From Melanopsichium pennsylvanicum (taxonomy: Eukaryota; Basidiomycota; Ustilaginomycetes; Ustilaginales), in contig OAPG01000004.1 in assembly GCA_900208305.1 (NCBI GenBank), forward strand, positions 1,116,001 through 1,180,000: a DNA stretch of 64,000 bases. The letters are read 5' to 3'. Shown here one piece after another: positions 1 to 10,057 of the stretch. A program made the translations under genes and the position numbers. The notes below the pieces were generated by a model, which ran no database searches, was not told where the DNA came from, and saw only the letters and a program-made list of their open reading frames with translations. How positions within the stretch are numbered: position 1 is the stretch's first letter; every line of letters starts with the position of its first letter.

Positions 1-31
1 TCCTACCATAGAAGTCTCCTCAATTTAGATC

Positions 32-1667
32 ATGCCTCGACTCCCTCCAGCTCCAGCTCCATCCGCTTCCGAGCCGAGCCATGTCTTCTCACCCGCTGCA
101 GTTGCCTCCATGTCACAGACCCAGGATGACGGCCAACTCGGAATCCTGACCCTAAACGTATGGGGCCTGAAATACATCTCAAAGCAGCGCATCCCTCGCA
201 TCAAAGCTATCGCTACCCACTTTGCTTCCCCCTCCACCCCTCAGTACGACTTCGTTTGCCTCCAGGAAATGTGGTACGAATCCAAGGATTGGCGATTCCT
301 TAGACACGCGCTCTCTTCCCGCTATCCGCACTCCAAGTTTTTTTATTCCGGTGCCTTCGGCTCCGGTCTTGCCATCCTTTCGCGCTGGTCCATCCACGAG
401 ACAAAGACCCATCCGTATAGTCTGAATGGGCAACCGATTCACGTTCAGAACGGAGATTGGTTCGTGGGGAAAGCGTGCGGCAGCATTACCATAGATCATC
501 CGAGACTGGGGTTGGTTGATATTTGGAATACGCACTTTGTGGCAGCGGGAGGTGAGGATGGTCCCGAACATCGAAGAGCACATAGGATCACGCAGGCTTA
601 TGAGTTGGCAGCAGAAGCGAGGAAAAGCGCGAGCAGGCAGAGACATGTGATTGTGGTGGGGGATCTAAACAGCACTCCGCCAAGCCTCGCTATGGGATTA
701 TTGAAGAATGTCGGAGGCTTATACGATAGCTTTTTAGACAGTCATCCAGACTTGGGAGAACAAACCATCAGTCTGGATGCAGTACAGGGTGGTGGAACGC
801 AGGGACGTAGGCCAGACCCAGAGCGAGCCATTGAAGATTTGGGAGTAACATGTGATTCACCGCTCAACACTTGGACTGCTGGGAAAAAACTCGATGAAAG
901 AGCTACTAAAGCCGCTGGAAAAAGACTCGATTACATCTTATATCGTGGACCACTTCAAGACTCAAAAGGAGCTAGAAAGGGATTGGCGTTTGCTGCATCG
1001 GTTTCCAACAGAGGCAGGTTGAGTTGCAAATCTTCCAAAGTGGTCATGACAGATATCGTGCCCGGTCAACAATGCTCCTTTTCGGATCACTTTGGAGTCG
1101 AGTCTGTGTTCGACATTATCAGCCATCCTTCGGAAGACTCTACAATTGCATCAGTAGACGAATCGGCGAGGAAAGTGGTTCAACATAGGGTTTTGACGTC
1201 ATCGCTACATGCTTTGGCTGGAGCCTTTGCTGCCAGTCGCAGTACTCAGATGAGCCATTTCTATGTGTTCGGCTTTGCACTACTCCTAGCGGTAGGGCTG
1301 ACCGTCGCAAGTATCTTTCAACCGTTGGGCGGAGTGAATCCAGTATTCGTATTGCTGGCTGTAGTGGCGGGTTGGGGAGGGACAACCATGCTCTACAGCG
1401 CTGTCGTTTGGGGTGAATGGGAGAAACGTGAGTATACACTGACCCAACAACAATACACAAAACCGTTCGAAGGAAAACAAACATCAACTCAAACCAACTG
1501 ACAAGATCTTCTGACCATCGCCTTCAACGTCGACAGGAACGCTGAGGACCTTCATGGAATTGATCGAACTCGAGCTCAACTATCTCGGTCCATTCAGCGC
1601 CAATTCTGCCAACGTGAACTCAACTTCAGCCAATCATACACATGTTTGCGAAGGCACACTCTTCTGA
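32..1667 (+). CDS. ISC1: ISC1-type inositol phosphosphingolipid phospholipase C / neutral sphingomyelinase
   Basis: Hydrolyses complex sphingolipids to ceramide at membranes (family knowledge). The protein has an endonuclease/exonuclease/phosphatase fold: LTLNVWGL with N42, LQEMW with E79, NTHF with H168, GDLNS with D211/N213 and SDHFG with H353 are the expected metal/catalytic residues. Two hydrophobic segments follow (about 411-429 and 437-460), as in yeast Isc1. The unspliced frame stops at 1501, but GTGAGT at 1428, a CTGAC branch-like site near 1511 and CGACAG ending at 1536 define a 109-nt intron. Splicing 32-1427 to 1537-1667 keeps the frame and adds a Leu/Glu-rich end (MELIELELNYLGP) typical of the family, giving 508 aa. 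The start could also be Met27 (position 110). The gene is convergent with creC, about 105 bp away. Confidence 0.88.
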
Positions 1668-1771
1668 TAAAGCCAAATCAATGCATCACATCTTAGATCT
1701 AGATTTATAACAGATAGACCAACCTGTAATGCTTACTTAGGATGGACAATGTGCTCTCATCACTCTTCTGT

Positions 1772-4297
1772 TCATGCTGAAACTCCATTCCCCAGGATAG
1801 CATGCCTTGGCGTGGTAGGAGTGGTCGCGCTTGCATCTCTGCCATTTGCGCTCAACTCAACCCCATTCCGTGGAATACTGATGGCTGGAAGAACCCTCAT
1901 CACCCTCCCTGTCATACCTTGCCTGTTAGTCCTTGCGCCAACAGGTAGACTACCTCTCTCCATCCCGACATTGCCACCGACCACAACACTAGCAGACCGT
2001 TTTGGCAATGGCCGAGTGAAAGTATCAATACCAGCATTCTTTCTTACCACAGCCACCCTGTCCGGCCCAAATCGGAGTCCCGTGGGAATCTCACCGTCGA
2101 CAACTACGGTTACTACTGGTTGAAGGATGGCCACCTCTGATCGAGGCAGAGTCAGGTGACGAATTGTATCGTCCGTTACATTGGCCATGTCATAGGCAGC
2201 GCCGATGCCTGAGCTGGGTCCATAACTCGTGCTGATTCTACGACCGCCGACAAGGGATCCAGGAGAGCGCATGAAAGATGATGAGCCGTGCTTGTCGACT
2301 AAGGAGTATGTGGAGCCAAGCCCCACAGAGCTTCGGCGATGCCCAGCATTGTGCGGTGCGTGAGTTTTGGGACGATTGAGCGCAGCAGAGGAGAAATCCC
2401 AGAGGATCATTTTACAATCCTCTCCGACACTGGCGAACCTGTAGGTCCTTTCATCGCCAGACCATCTCCATGGATCCCAAGCCAGTCCCGTCACAAAGCT
2501 TGTATGTCCCTGACATCTCGCAACAATACGGCCTTCCCTTGGCGCCCACACTGAGACCAAATCATCCTGCCCACCGGTCAGAACAAACTTGCCATCAGGG
2601 CTCCAGACCGCACAGTTGAACCCTCCAAAGTACGATTCAAACGTGTCCAGCAACCGTTCGGAATTGATATCAGCAATACGAAGGATGCCATCTTCAGCGA
2701 CGATGGCGACGTGCGAGTGATCCGGACAAAAAGCAAAGTCTGTTATGCGACTTTTGCAGACAGACCAGTGTGAGACGGGATTGAGGCGAGACCAGGGCGT
2801 TTCCCTGCCTTTTCCGGAGAGACCATTGCCGTTGGCGGAATTGGCGACGGCTGCTGCTGCGGCAGCCTGTTGGTACTCCCGCGAATGGAGGGATGCGCCT
2901 GAGGGCAGACCGGATGCGATCGGTACCGAGCCAGGCTTGGTCACGAGCAGTAGCGGTGGACCTTCTGGAGACGAATCTGCGGCGTGGCGCCGCTGGGACA
3001 AGGTGCCGGGTGTGAGGCTATTCTTGGATTTGGGAAGATGCGTGTCGCTGCCAGAGCTGGAGGACATGTTTGCATCATCGCCATCGGCCTGTGTGGCGAT
3101 TGTTGTGGTAGAAATCGTCACAGTACGTGCGCCAAGGATTGGGCGTGACTCGGTGATGCTGGTGCCAAAAGCTCCAGCTGCTCCTGCGGTCGGATTGGAG
3201 GAAGATGAGGTGTTGGAGGCAGAGGTCTGACTCGCAGACATGGCAGCTGATGACGGTGTTGCGGATCCACCGAGCGCTGTCTGAAGCGCAGCACTCGACG
3301 AGAAAGCAGTGCTTTCAGCAAAAAAATCCCATGTAGCAGGGGCAAAGTCACTCGAGTCCTCACGCTCTCTATCGTAGACAAGGATGGTACCGTCCGCATG
3401 CGCTGCCATGATCAGGTTCTCGCTGCCTGGCAGCCACCTCACCTGCGTCACAGCTGAGCCTGTAATGCATCCGCCCTTGTTGATCCGTGAATACTTGGAA
3501 GCGATAGGGTCGAGCCAAATCAGATCCCCAGTGACGAATCCGATGACGATATCCAGGCGGTCGTGTGCGCGAGTGAACTGGTTGACATCATGAGCTGAGG
3601 GAGAAGCGCTGAAGGTGATGCGTGCAAGACTCTCCTTTGTTCTGCCATTTGTATCTGCCAGCCAAAAGAACGAACGAGCGTTGGTGAGGAACGTAAAGTG
3701 CTCTGTGTCGGAACGGGCTGCCAGGATCTTTGCGAGGTCGGGATGGGTCATCATGCGATTGACAAAATTACTAGACGTGTTTTTGAGACTGTTTTTGGGT
3801 CGAGTGGGTTTGGCGCTGAGTCTGCCCATGGTCTCGCCGAGGCCAGAGAAACCCATTCCAGGACCTCCTATGCCGGCGATGCCTGCGGAAGGGCCAGCGC
3901 TACCTGGCGGAAGGCCTCCTGTCAAGCTGGACGAAGGTGCGTCGATACCTTGTGAGGCAAGCGGTGCTTCGAGCAGCATACGATTTGACGTGGTCAAGTC
4001 GAGATCCGATGCTTTTGTGTTCTTGGTTGCTGGATATCGGAGGCTGACCGTGGAAACTCGAGGGGTGGGATAGACAGCCGATAGGCCGAGCTGTGTTGTG
4101 GGCACAGGGTTGAGATGGATCATAGGCTGCGGCGGTGGAGTGAATCTGGACGTGCAGACATACATGCCTTCAGGAGCGTCGAAGGATTCGGTGGTCATTG
4201 CGGGCGCTGCAGGAGCTGTAGGCTGTGCCGATACCAGAGTGGTGCCACCCGGCAAAGGCCGCATGGCGGTGGGAGGAAAGAACATCGGATATGCCAT
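1772..4297 (-). CDS. creC: CreC/WDR20-like WD40 protein, partner of a deubiquitinase
   Basis: The 841-residue protein resembles Aspergillus CreC and animal WDR20, WD40 scaffolds that bind and activate a ubiquitin protease (CreB/USP12-46) and affect carbon catabolite repression. A conserved N-terminal block has FTFLTNARSFFWLADTNG near 202-219. WD-type repeats cover about 240-310 (VIGFVTGDLIWLDP, HADGTILVYDRE) and 505-640 (VWSPDGKFVLTGGQDDLVSVW, ASVGEDCKMILWDF), with a final strand set near 750-800. Between them lies a Ser/Ala/Thr-rich insertion (about 310-505) that makes it longer than ascomycete CreC proteins of about 600 residues. There is one uninterrupted exon. The ATG at 4297 is followed directly by conserved-looking sequence. 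A LINE has inserted about 390 bp upstream. Confidence 0.85.
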   Translation of the reverse strand: MAYPMFFPPTAMRPLPGGTTLVSAQPTAPAAPAMTTESFDAPEGMYVCTSRFTPPPQPMIHLNPVPTTQLGLSAVYPTPRVSTVSLRYPATKNTKASDLDLTTSNRMLLEAPLASQGIDAPSSSLTGGLPPGSAGPSAGIAGIGGPGMGFSGLGETMGRLSAKPTRPKNSLKNTSSNFVNRMMTHPDLAKILAARSDTEHFTFLTNARSFFWLADTNGRTKESLARITFSASPSAHDVNQFTRAHDRLDIVIGFVTGDLIWLDPIASKYSRINKGGCITGSAVTQVRWLPGSENLIMAAHADGTILVYDREREDSSDFAPATWDFFAESTAFSSSAALQTALGGSATPSSAAMSASQTSASNTSSSSNPTAGAAGAFGTSITESRPILGARTVTISTTTIATQADGDDANMSSSSGSDTHLPKSKNSLTPGTLSQRRHAADSSPEGPPLLLVTKPGSVPIASGLPSGASLHSREYQQAAAAAAVANSANGNGLSGKGRETPWSRLNPVSHWSVCKSRITDFAFCPDHSHVAIVAEDGILRIADINSERLLDTFESYFGGFNCAVWSPDGKFVLTGGQDDLVSVWAPREGRIVARCQGHTSFVTGLAWDPWRWSGDERTYRFASVGEDCKMILWDFSSAALNRPKTHAPHNAGHRRSSVGLGSTYSLVDKHGSSSFMRSPGSLVGGRRISTSYGPSSGIGAAYDMANVTDDTIRHLTLPRSEVAILQPVVTVVVDGEIPTGLRFGPDRVAVVRKNAGIDTFTRPLPKRSASVVVGGNVGMERGSLPVGARTNRQGMTGRVMRVLPAISIPRNGVELSANGRDASATTPTTPRHAILGNGVSA

Positions 4298-4690
4298 GTT
4301 GGGTTGAAGCTAGGCGTTAGCGTAGGGCGAAGGGCTCAAGAGCGATGATCAGGCAGTGAGAAGAGGTGAACGCTGTATGAATGATTGAACATCAACGATA
4401 TCGCAGGTTGCGTAAAGTGTCGCCCGAGCCCAGGCCAGCGATGTGGAGAACGAGTAACGAGACGTGTCGACGCAGCCAACTGCAGGTGTCGTGAAGAGAA
4501 TCAGTCAGGATGGTGGCAGAAGATGGGTGAGGTGTATCGAGAGAGCCGCCGCTGCTGTCAGATGGAGCTGACGAACCTAACGGAATTTGACCGGCGACGA
4601 AAGGAAGGCTTGCTGTGCAGAGCAGGAAAGCAGAGCAAACGAAAGGCAAAGGTGCACACGGGATTGTGGAATGTGTGCTTCTGGATGACC
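4298..4690. other. Upstream region of creC, left part of the interrupted divergent promoter
   Basis: No gene is seen here. Before the LINE arrived, this stretch was continuous with 10821-11920 as the interval between creC (-) and VPS54 (+). It should hold the creC promoter and 5' UTR; I could not pick out a specific element. Confidence 0.5.
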
Positions 4691-4705
4691 GACAGGCCGA
4701 GTTGC
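4691..4705. repeat. LINE target-site duplication, left copy
   Basis: The 15-mer GACAGGCCGAGTTGC at 4691-4705 recurs exactly at 10806-10820, directly after the poly(A) tail. The flanks beyond the two copies differ, so this is a duplication made by target-primed reverse transcription, and it fixes both ends of the element. Confidence 0.95.
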
Positions 4706-4892
4706 AACCATCACCGATTCTTGGTAGCGACCCCTTGGTTGGCCTGCTGGTTCCATTCCCTTACGATCTTCTCACTATCTCTCCACCCTTGCCCCTCTCT
4801 ATTCACCACCAAACACCTGCCTCACCACGGCCGTGTGCTGTGTCAAAGTTTCGTACCATTTGCAGAATTTTGTCGCGCATACAGCCAAGGTC

Positions 4893-6176
4893 ATGATGCA
4901 GCCCAGTTCCAGCCCCGATGCACCAGTTGCGCCCCCTCCCGACCCTCCGGTGGACAACACCCTACCTGCGCTTGTTCCGGCCCCTTTCGACAGCAGCTCA
5001 GCAGCCACGGACATCGAACAAGCGGTCATAGCCTTTAGAGCCCTGTTTGCCGACAAAAGGACTTTGAGCCGAGCTCAATGCGAGCGCTTCGCCGACCAAA
5101 TTGCCGCCCTTGTTGGACCTCTTAAACGAGACGCCTCGCTCGAGAAGAAGATCGACAACCTTGTCTCTGAGGTCCGCTATGCCAACGCTAAGTCCCTCTC
5201 CGGGCTCGGCGCCATCATCAAGGAGAATACAAGGAGCTATGCACAGATTGCTAGAGCCGGAGTCACCGCCACACCAGAAGACGGCGCCATCACTCACAAC
5301 ACCCCTAAGACAGCACGTTTTGCCCCACACCATCAAGTCATTCTCAATTGTCAAGACCTCCATGAATCTAATACTATTTTTGCCCTCTCTAATGTGCGCC
5401 TACATGAAGCCGTAAGCCCTGTGATCCTTGCCCACACAGGCGCCAAGGTCCACGAGACCGTGCGCCTTGCTAGCAAGGACATTGCCATTATCTTTGAGAC
5501 CAGCGAAGGCGCAGACTCCATCCTGATGGCGGACAACTCCTGGCTTCCCAAAGCCTTCCCGGACGCCGACACCCTCCCAAAGATCAATAAGCCTGCCCTC
5601 CTGTCTAACCTTGCCGTTGTTGTACATGGTGTCCCTGCGCCCAAGGGCCAGCTCGACCCCACTGCGCACCTGGACCAGGTTGTCTCCGACCTAGAGTCCT
5701 GCAACAATGTCAAATTCACCAACTCACGGTGGCTTGTAGGACCTCAGAAGGCGAGCCTTCGGGACTTCACAAGCATAGTCCTCCAGGCCGAATCCAAGAT
5801 TGTGCGAGACAACATCCTTAAGAACAAGAGGTTCAGCCTCGACCATAGGGTCCTCACAGTGGACACCTACCGCCCCCCCTTAGGACGGCCCCAACAATGC
5901 TCCAAGTGCTGCCGCTTCGGTCACATTGCAAAGAACTGTCGAGCAGCGCCTGTTTGCGGCCACTGCTCCAGGCCTCACCTTACCAAAGACCACCGCGCAT
6001 GTAGCGCCTGCACGCACGAAGGCAGTGGACTTGGTACCTCATGCATGCACCAGCGCCAGCATTGCCCCAACTGCGGCGAGAACCACGAAGCAATGAGCGA
6101 CTTCTGCCGCGTTAGACTAACTTACCTGGCCAAGTTCAACAACAGCCTCCGCCACACCCCAACGCAATACGCATGA
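4893..6176 (+). CDS. LINE ORF1: Gag-like RNA-binding protein with CCHC zinc knuckles
   Basis: Predicted 427-residue nucleic-acid-binding protein that would coat LINE RNA in the ribonucleoprotein particle. The reading frame is open from 4833, but the first in-frame ATG is at 4893, with a second immediately after at 4896, so I start there. The N-terminus is Pro/Ser/Ala-rich and the middle is mixed alpha/beta. The C-terminus has Cys/His knuckles: CSKCCRFGHIAKNC (CX2CX4HX4C), a following CGHC...H...C group, and CPNCGENHEAMSDFC. The stop codon TGA at 6174 overlaps the ATG of ORF2 as ATGA, suggesting coupled termination-reinitiation. Confidence 0.9.
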   Translation: MMQPSSSPDAPVAPPPDPPVDNTLPALVPAPFDSSSAATDIEQAVIAFRALFADKRTLSRAQCERFADQIAALVGPLKRDASLEKKIDNLVSEVRYANAKSLSGLGAIIKENTRSYAQIARAGVTATPEDGAITHNTPKTARFAPHHQVILNCQDLHESNTIFALSNVRLHEAVSPVILAHTGAKVHETVRLASKDIAIIFETSEGADSILMADNSWLPKAFPDADTLPKINKPALLSNLAVVVHGVPAPKGQLDPTAHLDQVVSDLESCNNVKFTNSRWLVGPQKASLRDFTSIVLQAESKIVRDNILKNKRFSLDHRVLTVDTYRPPLGRPQQCSKCCRFGHIAKNCRAAPVCGHCSRPHLTKDHRACSACTHEGSGLGTSCMHQRQHCPNCGENHEAMSDFCRVRLTYLAKFNNSLRHTPTQYA

Positions 6177-9100
6177 AAGTCCTCCAATTCAACGTTCACC
6201 GATCACCTGAGGTAATGCACAGCATCCTCAACGATCCCGCCATCCAAATGTATGACTTTCTCTGCCTGCAGGAACCCTTTGCCTCCCTCCCTAACACCGT
6301 CTCCCATCCCCGTTGGCGCCTCTACGGGGACCCTGCCAACACAAGCTGGAACTGGGCTCCGGCCGCCCAGCCCTCCGCGCCTCTCCCAAACCGCCGCCGC
6401 ACCATCATATATGCCAACCACTTGATCTCTCCCTCAGATGTCCAGCTCCATCCTCTCAACCATCCGGATATCCTTTGCCTGCAGGTCAACACCTTGGCCG
6501 GCTCGCTTCTCCTCGCTTCTGTCTACAACTCTCCCCAGTCGCAAGAACTCCTCAGCCCCTTAGCTACCTTGCTCCACGGGACCATTGCACAACCATGTCT
6601 GGTCCTTGGCGACTTCAATCTGCACCACCCAGCCTGGGAGAGCGACACCACCTCATCATCTCGCCACGTTGATAGCTTCCTGGCCGCTTTGGCTGAAAGA
6701 GACCTGCACCTTTTAACCCCGCGCGACCTTGGCACCTTCCTGGGCCCGTCAGGCAGGTGTACTACCATTGACCTTGCTTTTGGTTGTCCAACTGTTGCGG
6801 GCGCATTACGCAGCATCACACGCCTGGACAACGACCATGGTTCAGACCATTTTGCAGTCGAGATCCACCTTGACTTGTCGCCCATGCCCCCTGCCCCTTC
6901 ACCAATCAGCCTGCAAACAAAGGACGAGGCAGCGTTTGCCACCGCTGTGCAGCAGGCTTGGTACGCCAAACCCCAGAGCAACAGACCGCCAGCCTCTCTA
7001 CATGACCTTGACGGCCATGCGGAAGCGCTGACAGATGCCATCCGCACTGGCTATAAGGCCCTTGCCGCTCCTATCAGGATTGGACCAGCAACCAGAGAGT
7101 GGTTCGTTCCCTCTCTCAAAGAAGGCCGCAGACTTGCTCACCAAGCACGGCGAGCGTTCCAGGCTGGTACCGGTACGCACGCCTCATGGAAGGAGCAACA
7201 ACGCAAATACAAGAAAAGCATCAGGGCTGCAAAGCGTGCACACTCTCGCCAACGCCTGGATGAGGTCGCTGACCCTCGCTCTCTCTGGAAGCTTGCTAAG
7301 CTGGGCAACAACAGAGTGGCTGCTTTCAAGATCGCTCCACTACAGATGGCAAACGGTATGCTTACCACCTGCCTGGAGGATAAAGAGGCCGCACTTGCCA
7401 GCGAATTTCTACTACCGCCAAACCGTCCCAGCCCATCTGACGCCCAAGCCTTGCCCGCCTCAACTGCCGCCCCTTGGCTCCCCTTCACCACCGCGGAGGT
7501 TCAACAGAGGATCAATGCTGCCAAACTCCGCTCTGCCCCTGGACCAGACCTCATCTCGTGGCGCTTGATCAAGGTCTTAGCCGCTCTGTGGCCGGATTTT
7601 GTTCCAATTGTCACGGCCTTCTTCAACGATTGCGCCATTCGCTTTGGACACCACCCACGCTGTTTCAAGGTTGCAACTGTTGCCATTCTGAGGAAACCAA
7701 ACAAGAGTGACTATAGCAAGGCAGGTGCGTACCGGCCCATCAGTCTGCTCCCTGTGCTAGGCAAACTTCTGGAAGGACTTGTTGCCGGCCGTATCCTAGC
7801 CGAGGCCGAGACAAACAGCAACCTCATTGCTGCAGAGCACTACGGCGGTAGACCGGGCAGGAGCACAGAGGACGCCCTGATCCGCATCCATGAGTTCATC
7901 AGGCACTCCCAACGAAATGGCCTGCACTGCGCGTTAGTGGCACTTGATGTCAAGGGGGCATACAATGCCGTCCAGCCTGGCATTCTTGCCGACGCTCTGG
8001 CCAAGGCCAAACTCCCAAGCGCAGTCATCAGCTGGGCTACATCATTCATGGCAGACAGACGTGCATTGCTCAGACTTGAAAGCAGCTTCCTTGGCCCAAT
8101 GCGGAGGGTAGACGTTGGCCTCCCTCAAGGTTCGCCCATTTCGCAACTCTTTTGGCTGATCTACAGCCGAGGGATGGTCGAACACCAACGCTTGCGTCGC
8201 ACCCTCAGTATTGGCTGGGTTGATGACAAGACCCTCCTGGTTGCCGGGCCCATCGATACTCTCCGCCGCGATGTTGTCCGCGCTCTGGATCCTGCCCTTC
8301 AGTGGGCCCAAAGCCATGAGGCTGCCTTTGATCCGGCAAAGTCTGGTTATATGATCTTCTCGCCACGACACGCGCCTGCAAGCTTGGGTGACATTGACCT
8401 AGATGGCCTCCGCCTGACGCATTCTCCTTCGCTCAAAATCCTAGGCGTGACCTTTGGCCCCAAACTCTCCTGGACATCTCACGTGGCTGCAGTCAGCGCA
8501 AAGGCAACGAGAGCGTTAGGTACCATCTTTGCGTGGGGCAATTGCGCCTGGGGATTCAGATTCCAACTGCAGCGCCAACTGTACATCTCGGGCGTATGGC
8601 CGATCATGTCATATGCATGCGCCGTTTGGCACAAGCCCAGGGCTGCCACTGCACTAGTCCAACCCCTCATTCGTGTCCAGCGAGCTGCCTGCATTCGGAT
8701 CACTGGCTGTTTTTCTACCACATCCACAGATGCACTCAATGTAGAGGCCTCTTTGGCTCCGGTCCCACTGGCACTCAGTCGTGCAGCCGGCTTCAGCTTG
8801 GTCCGCTGGCTTGCACTCCCATCCTCGCACCCCAACCACAAGGTGACACAACGCGCTGTCCGAGTTCAGCCCAAGAGGCTCCAGGGGCCCCTTCAGACGT
8901 GGGTCTGTCACTGGCCCAGACTTGTTGCCAGCGACGTGACCAAGAGAGAGACAAAGCCGGCCCCAATGTTGGCCATTCCACGCACTTTGGTTGCACCCAG
9001 CAAGCAGGAGGCCATCGACCTACATTACGGCCTTGCCGCACAGTGCATACCATCACTGCAACATGTCTACACAGACGGATCACTCAAGAATGGCGTTGCC

Positions 9101-9931
9101 GCCTTTGCATACTTCTGTCAGGCAGACGGCCAGTCCCTCTTCCGCCACGAGGCCATTGGTCTGGACTCCACAGTCTACCGCGCAGAGCTCAAAGGCATCC
9201 GGGCAGCGCTTGAAGACCGGGTTGCGGATTCAGGTTCGTTTATTTTCTGCGACAACAGGGCGGCAATTGTGACCATTGGCCTACGCCCTTCTACCGATCC
9301 AGATGTACGAGCCATCCAAGAGCTTGCATCGGCCCACAACGTTACCCTGGTTTGGATCCCTGGACATCATGACATTGCTGGAAATGAGGAAGCAGATGTG
9401 CTTGCCCAGGAGGCAGCTGATAATGCCCTCCCCATGCCGGCTGAGCAAGCAGAGGAGTCTGCGCTGCGACGGCACATTGTGCAACGAACACTCGAGGCGT
9501 GGAAGCTGTCATGGGATAGGTCCCCCCATGGCAGCGCCCTCAAGGCCATCAACACAGTCAGGATTGGCCGCGCCTTTACCCTGTACCACCAGCTTCGACG
9601 AGGCCAGGCCTCGCTTGTTGCACAAGCCCGCACTGGCCATCTGGCCGTAAACGTGTTCCTGCATTCCAGACGCGTCCCTGGTGTCGAAACTGCGTGCAAC
9701 CACTGTGGCAGACGCGACGACAGAAGCCACCTACTGCGCTGCCCGCACCTCAGGTTGGCTAAGGAGCGGCTGGAATTGCGGCTTCGCCAGGACCGCAGGC
9801 TGCAAGAAGGGGGCTCTGTTACCACTTTCAAAGTTGGTCTTAATGACCCAAGGTCAACAGCTGCATTTGCCGATTTCCTGGCAGAGCGGTTCCACAGTTA
9901 CCGACCAAGTATTGCGCAGGCCCAAAATTAG
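6173..9931 (+). CDS. LINE ORF2: endonuclease, reverse transcriptase, RNase H polyprotein
   Basis: This 1252-residue protein carries out target-primed reverse transcription. An N-terminal apurinic-type endonuclease (1-230) has QFNVHRS (N7), LQEPF (E34), GDFNLH (D147/N149) and SDHFAVE near 224-230. The reverse transcriptase (about 500-760) has YRPISLLPVLGKLLE, the motif A stretch LDVKGAYNAV, GLPQGSPIS and the catalytic pair in GWVDDKTLL near 684. The aromatic position before the Asp pair is Trp, not the common Phe/Tyr. RNase H (about 964-1095) has YTDGS, YRAELKG, CDNRAA and GNEEAD. A C-terminal CNHCGRRDDRSHLLRC knuckle sits near 1174-1190. There are no internal stops. The ATG overlaps the ORF1 stop. 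Confidence 0.95.
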   Translation: MKVLQFNVHRSPEVMHSILNDPAIQMYDFLCLQEPFASLPNTVSHPRWRLYGDPANTSWNWAPAAQPSAPLPNRRRTIIYANHLISPSDVQLHPLNHPDILCLQVNTLAGSLLLASVYNSPQSQELLSPLATLLHGTIAQPCLVLGDFNLHHPAWESDTTSSSRHVDSFLAALAERDLHLLTPRDLGTFLGPSGRCTTIDLAFGCPTVAGALRSITRLDNDHGSDHFAVEIHLDLSPMPPAPSPISLQTKDEAAFATAVQQAWYAKPQSNRPPASLHDLDGHAEALTDAIRTGYKALAAPIRIGPATREWFVPSLKEGRRLAHQARRAFQAGTGTHASWKEQQRKYKKSIRAAKRAHSRQRLDEVADPRSLWKLAKLGNNRVAAFKIAPLQMANGMLTTCLEDKEAALASEFLLPPNRPSPSDAQALPASTAAPWLPFTTAEVQQRINAAKLRSAPGPDLISWRLIKVLAALWPDFVPIVTAFFNDCAIRFGHHPRCFKVATVAILRKPNKSDYSKAGAYRPISLLPVLGKLLEGLVAGRILAEAETNSNLIAAEHYGGRPGRSTEDALIRIHEFIRHSQRNGLHCALVALDVKGAYNAVQPGILADALAKAKLPSAVISWATSFMADRRALLRLESSFLGPMRRVDVGLPQGSPISQLFWLIYSRGMVEHQRLRRTLSIGWVDDKTLLVAGPIDTLRRDVVRALDPALQWAQSHEAAFDPAKSGYMIFSPRHAPASLGDIDLDGLRLTHSPSLKILGVTFGPKLSWTSHVAAVSAKATRALGTIFAWGNCAWGFRFQLQRQLYISGVWPIMSYACAVWHKPRAATALVQPLIRVQRAACIRITGCFSTTSTDALNVEASLAPVPLALSRAAGFSLVRWLALPSSHPNHKVTQRAVRVQPKRLQGPLQTWVCHWPRLVASDVTKRETKPAPMLAIPRTLVAPSKQEAIDLHYGLAAQCIPSLQHVYTDGSLKNGVAAFAYFCQADGQSLFRHEAIGLDSTVYRAELKGIRAALEDRVADSGSFIFCDNRAAIVTIGLRPSTDPDVRAIQELASAHNVTLVWIPGHHDIAGNEEADVLAQEAADNALPMPAEQAEESALRRHIVQRTLEAWKLSWDRSPHGSALKAINTVRIGRAFTLYHQLRRGQASLVAQARTGHLAVNVFLHSRRVPGVETACNHCGRRDDRSHLLRCPHLRLAKERLELRLRQDRRLQEGGSVTTFKVGLNDPRSTAAFADFLAERFHSYRPSIAQAQN

Positions 9932-10057
9932 ACGCGTCCTTCAACTTCTCCTGACTGCTACCTATGCGTTTAACCTGCCTTCCGCTCCACCATCTCCCCC
10001 AGCCTTGTTAGCCAGTTTCTTCCCCATCCCCTCAGACCTCAGTTCCCGCACCACACC

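Noticed and set aside
4833..4892. Earlier start for LINE ORF1
   Set aside because: The codon at 4833 is GTG; two ATGs at 4893/4896 are the first usable starts.
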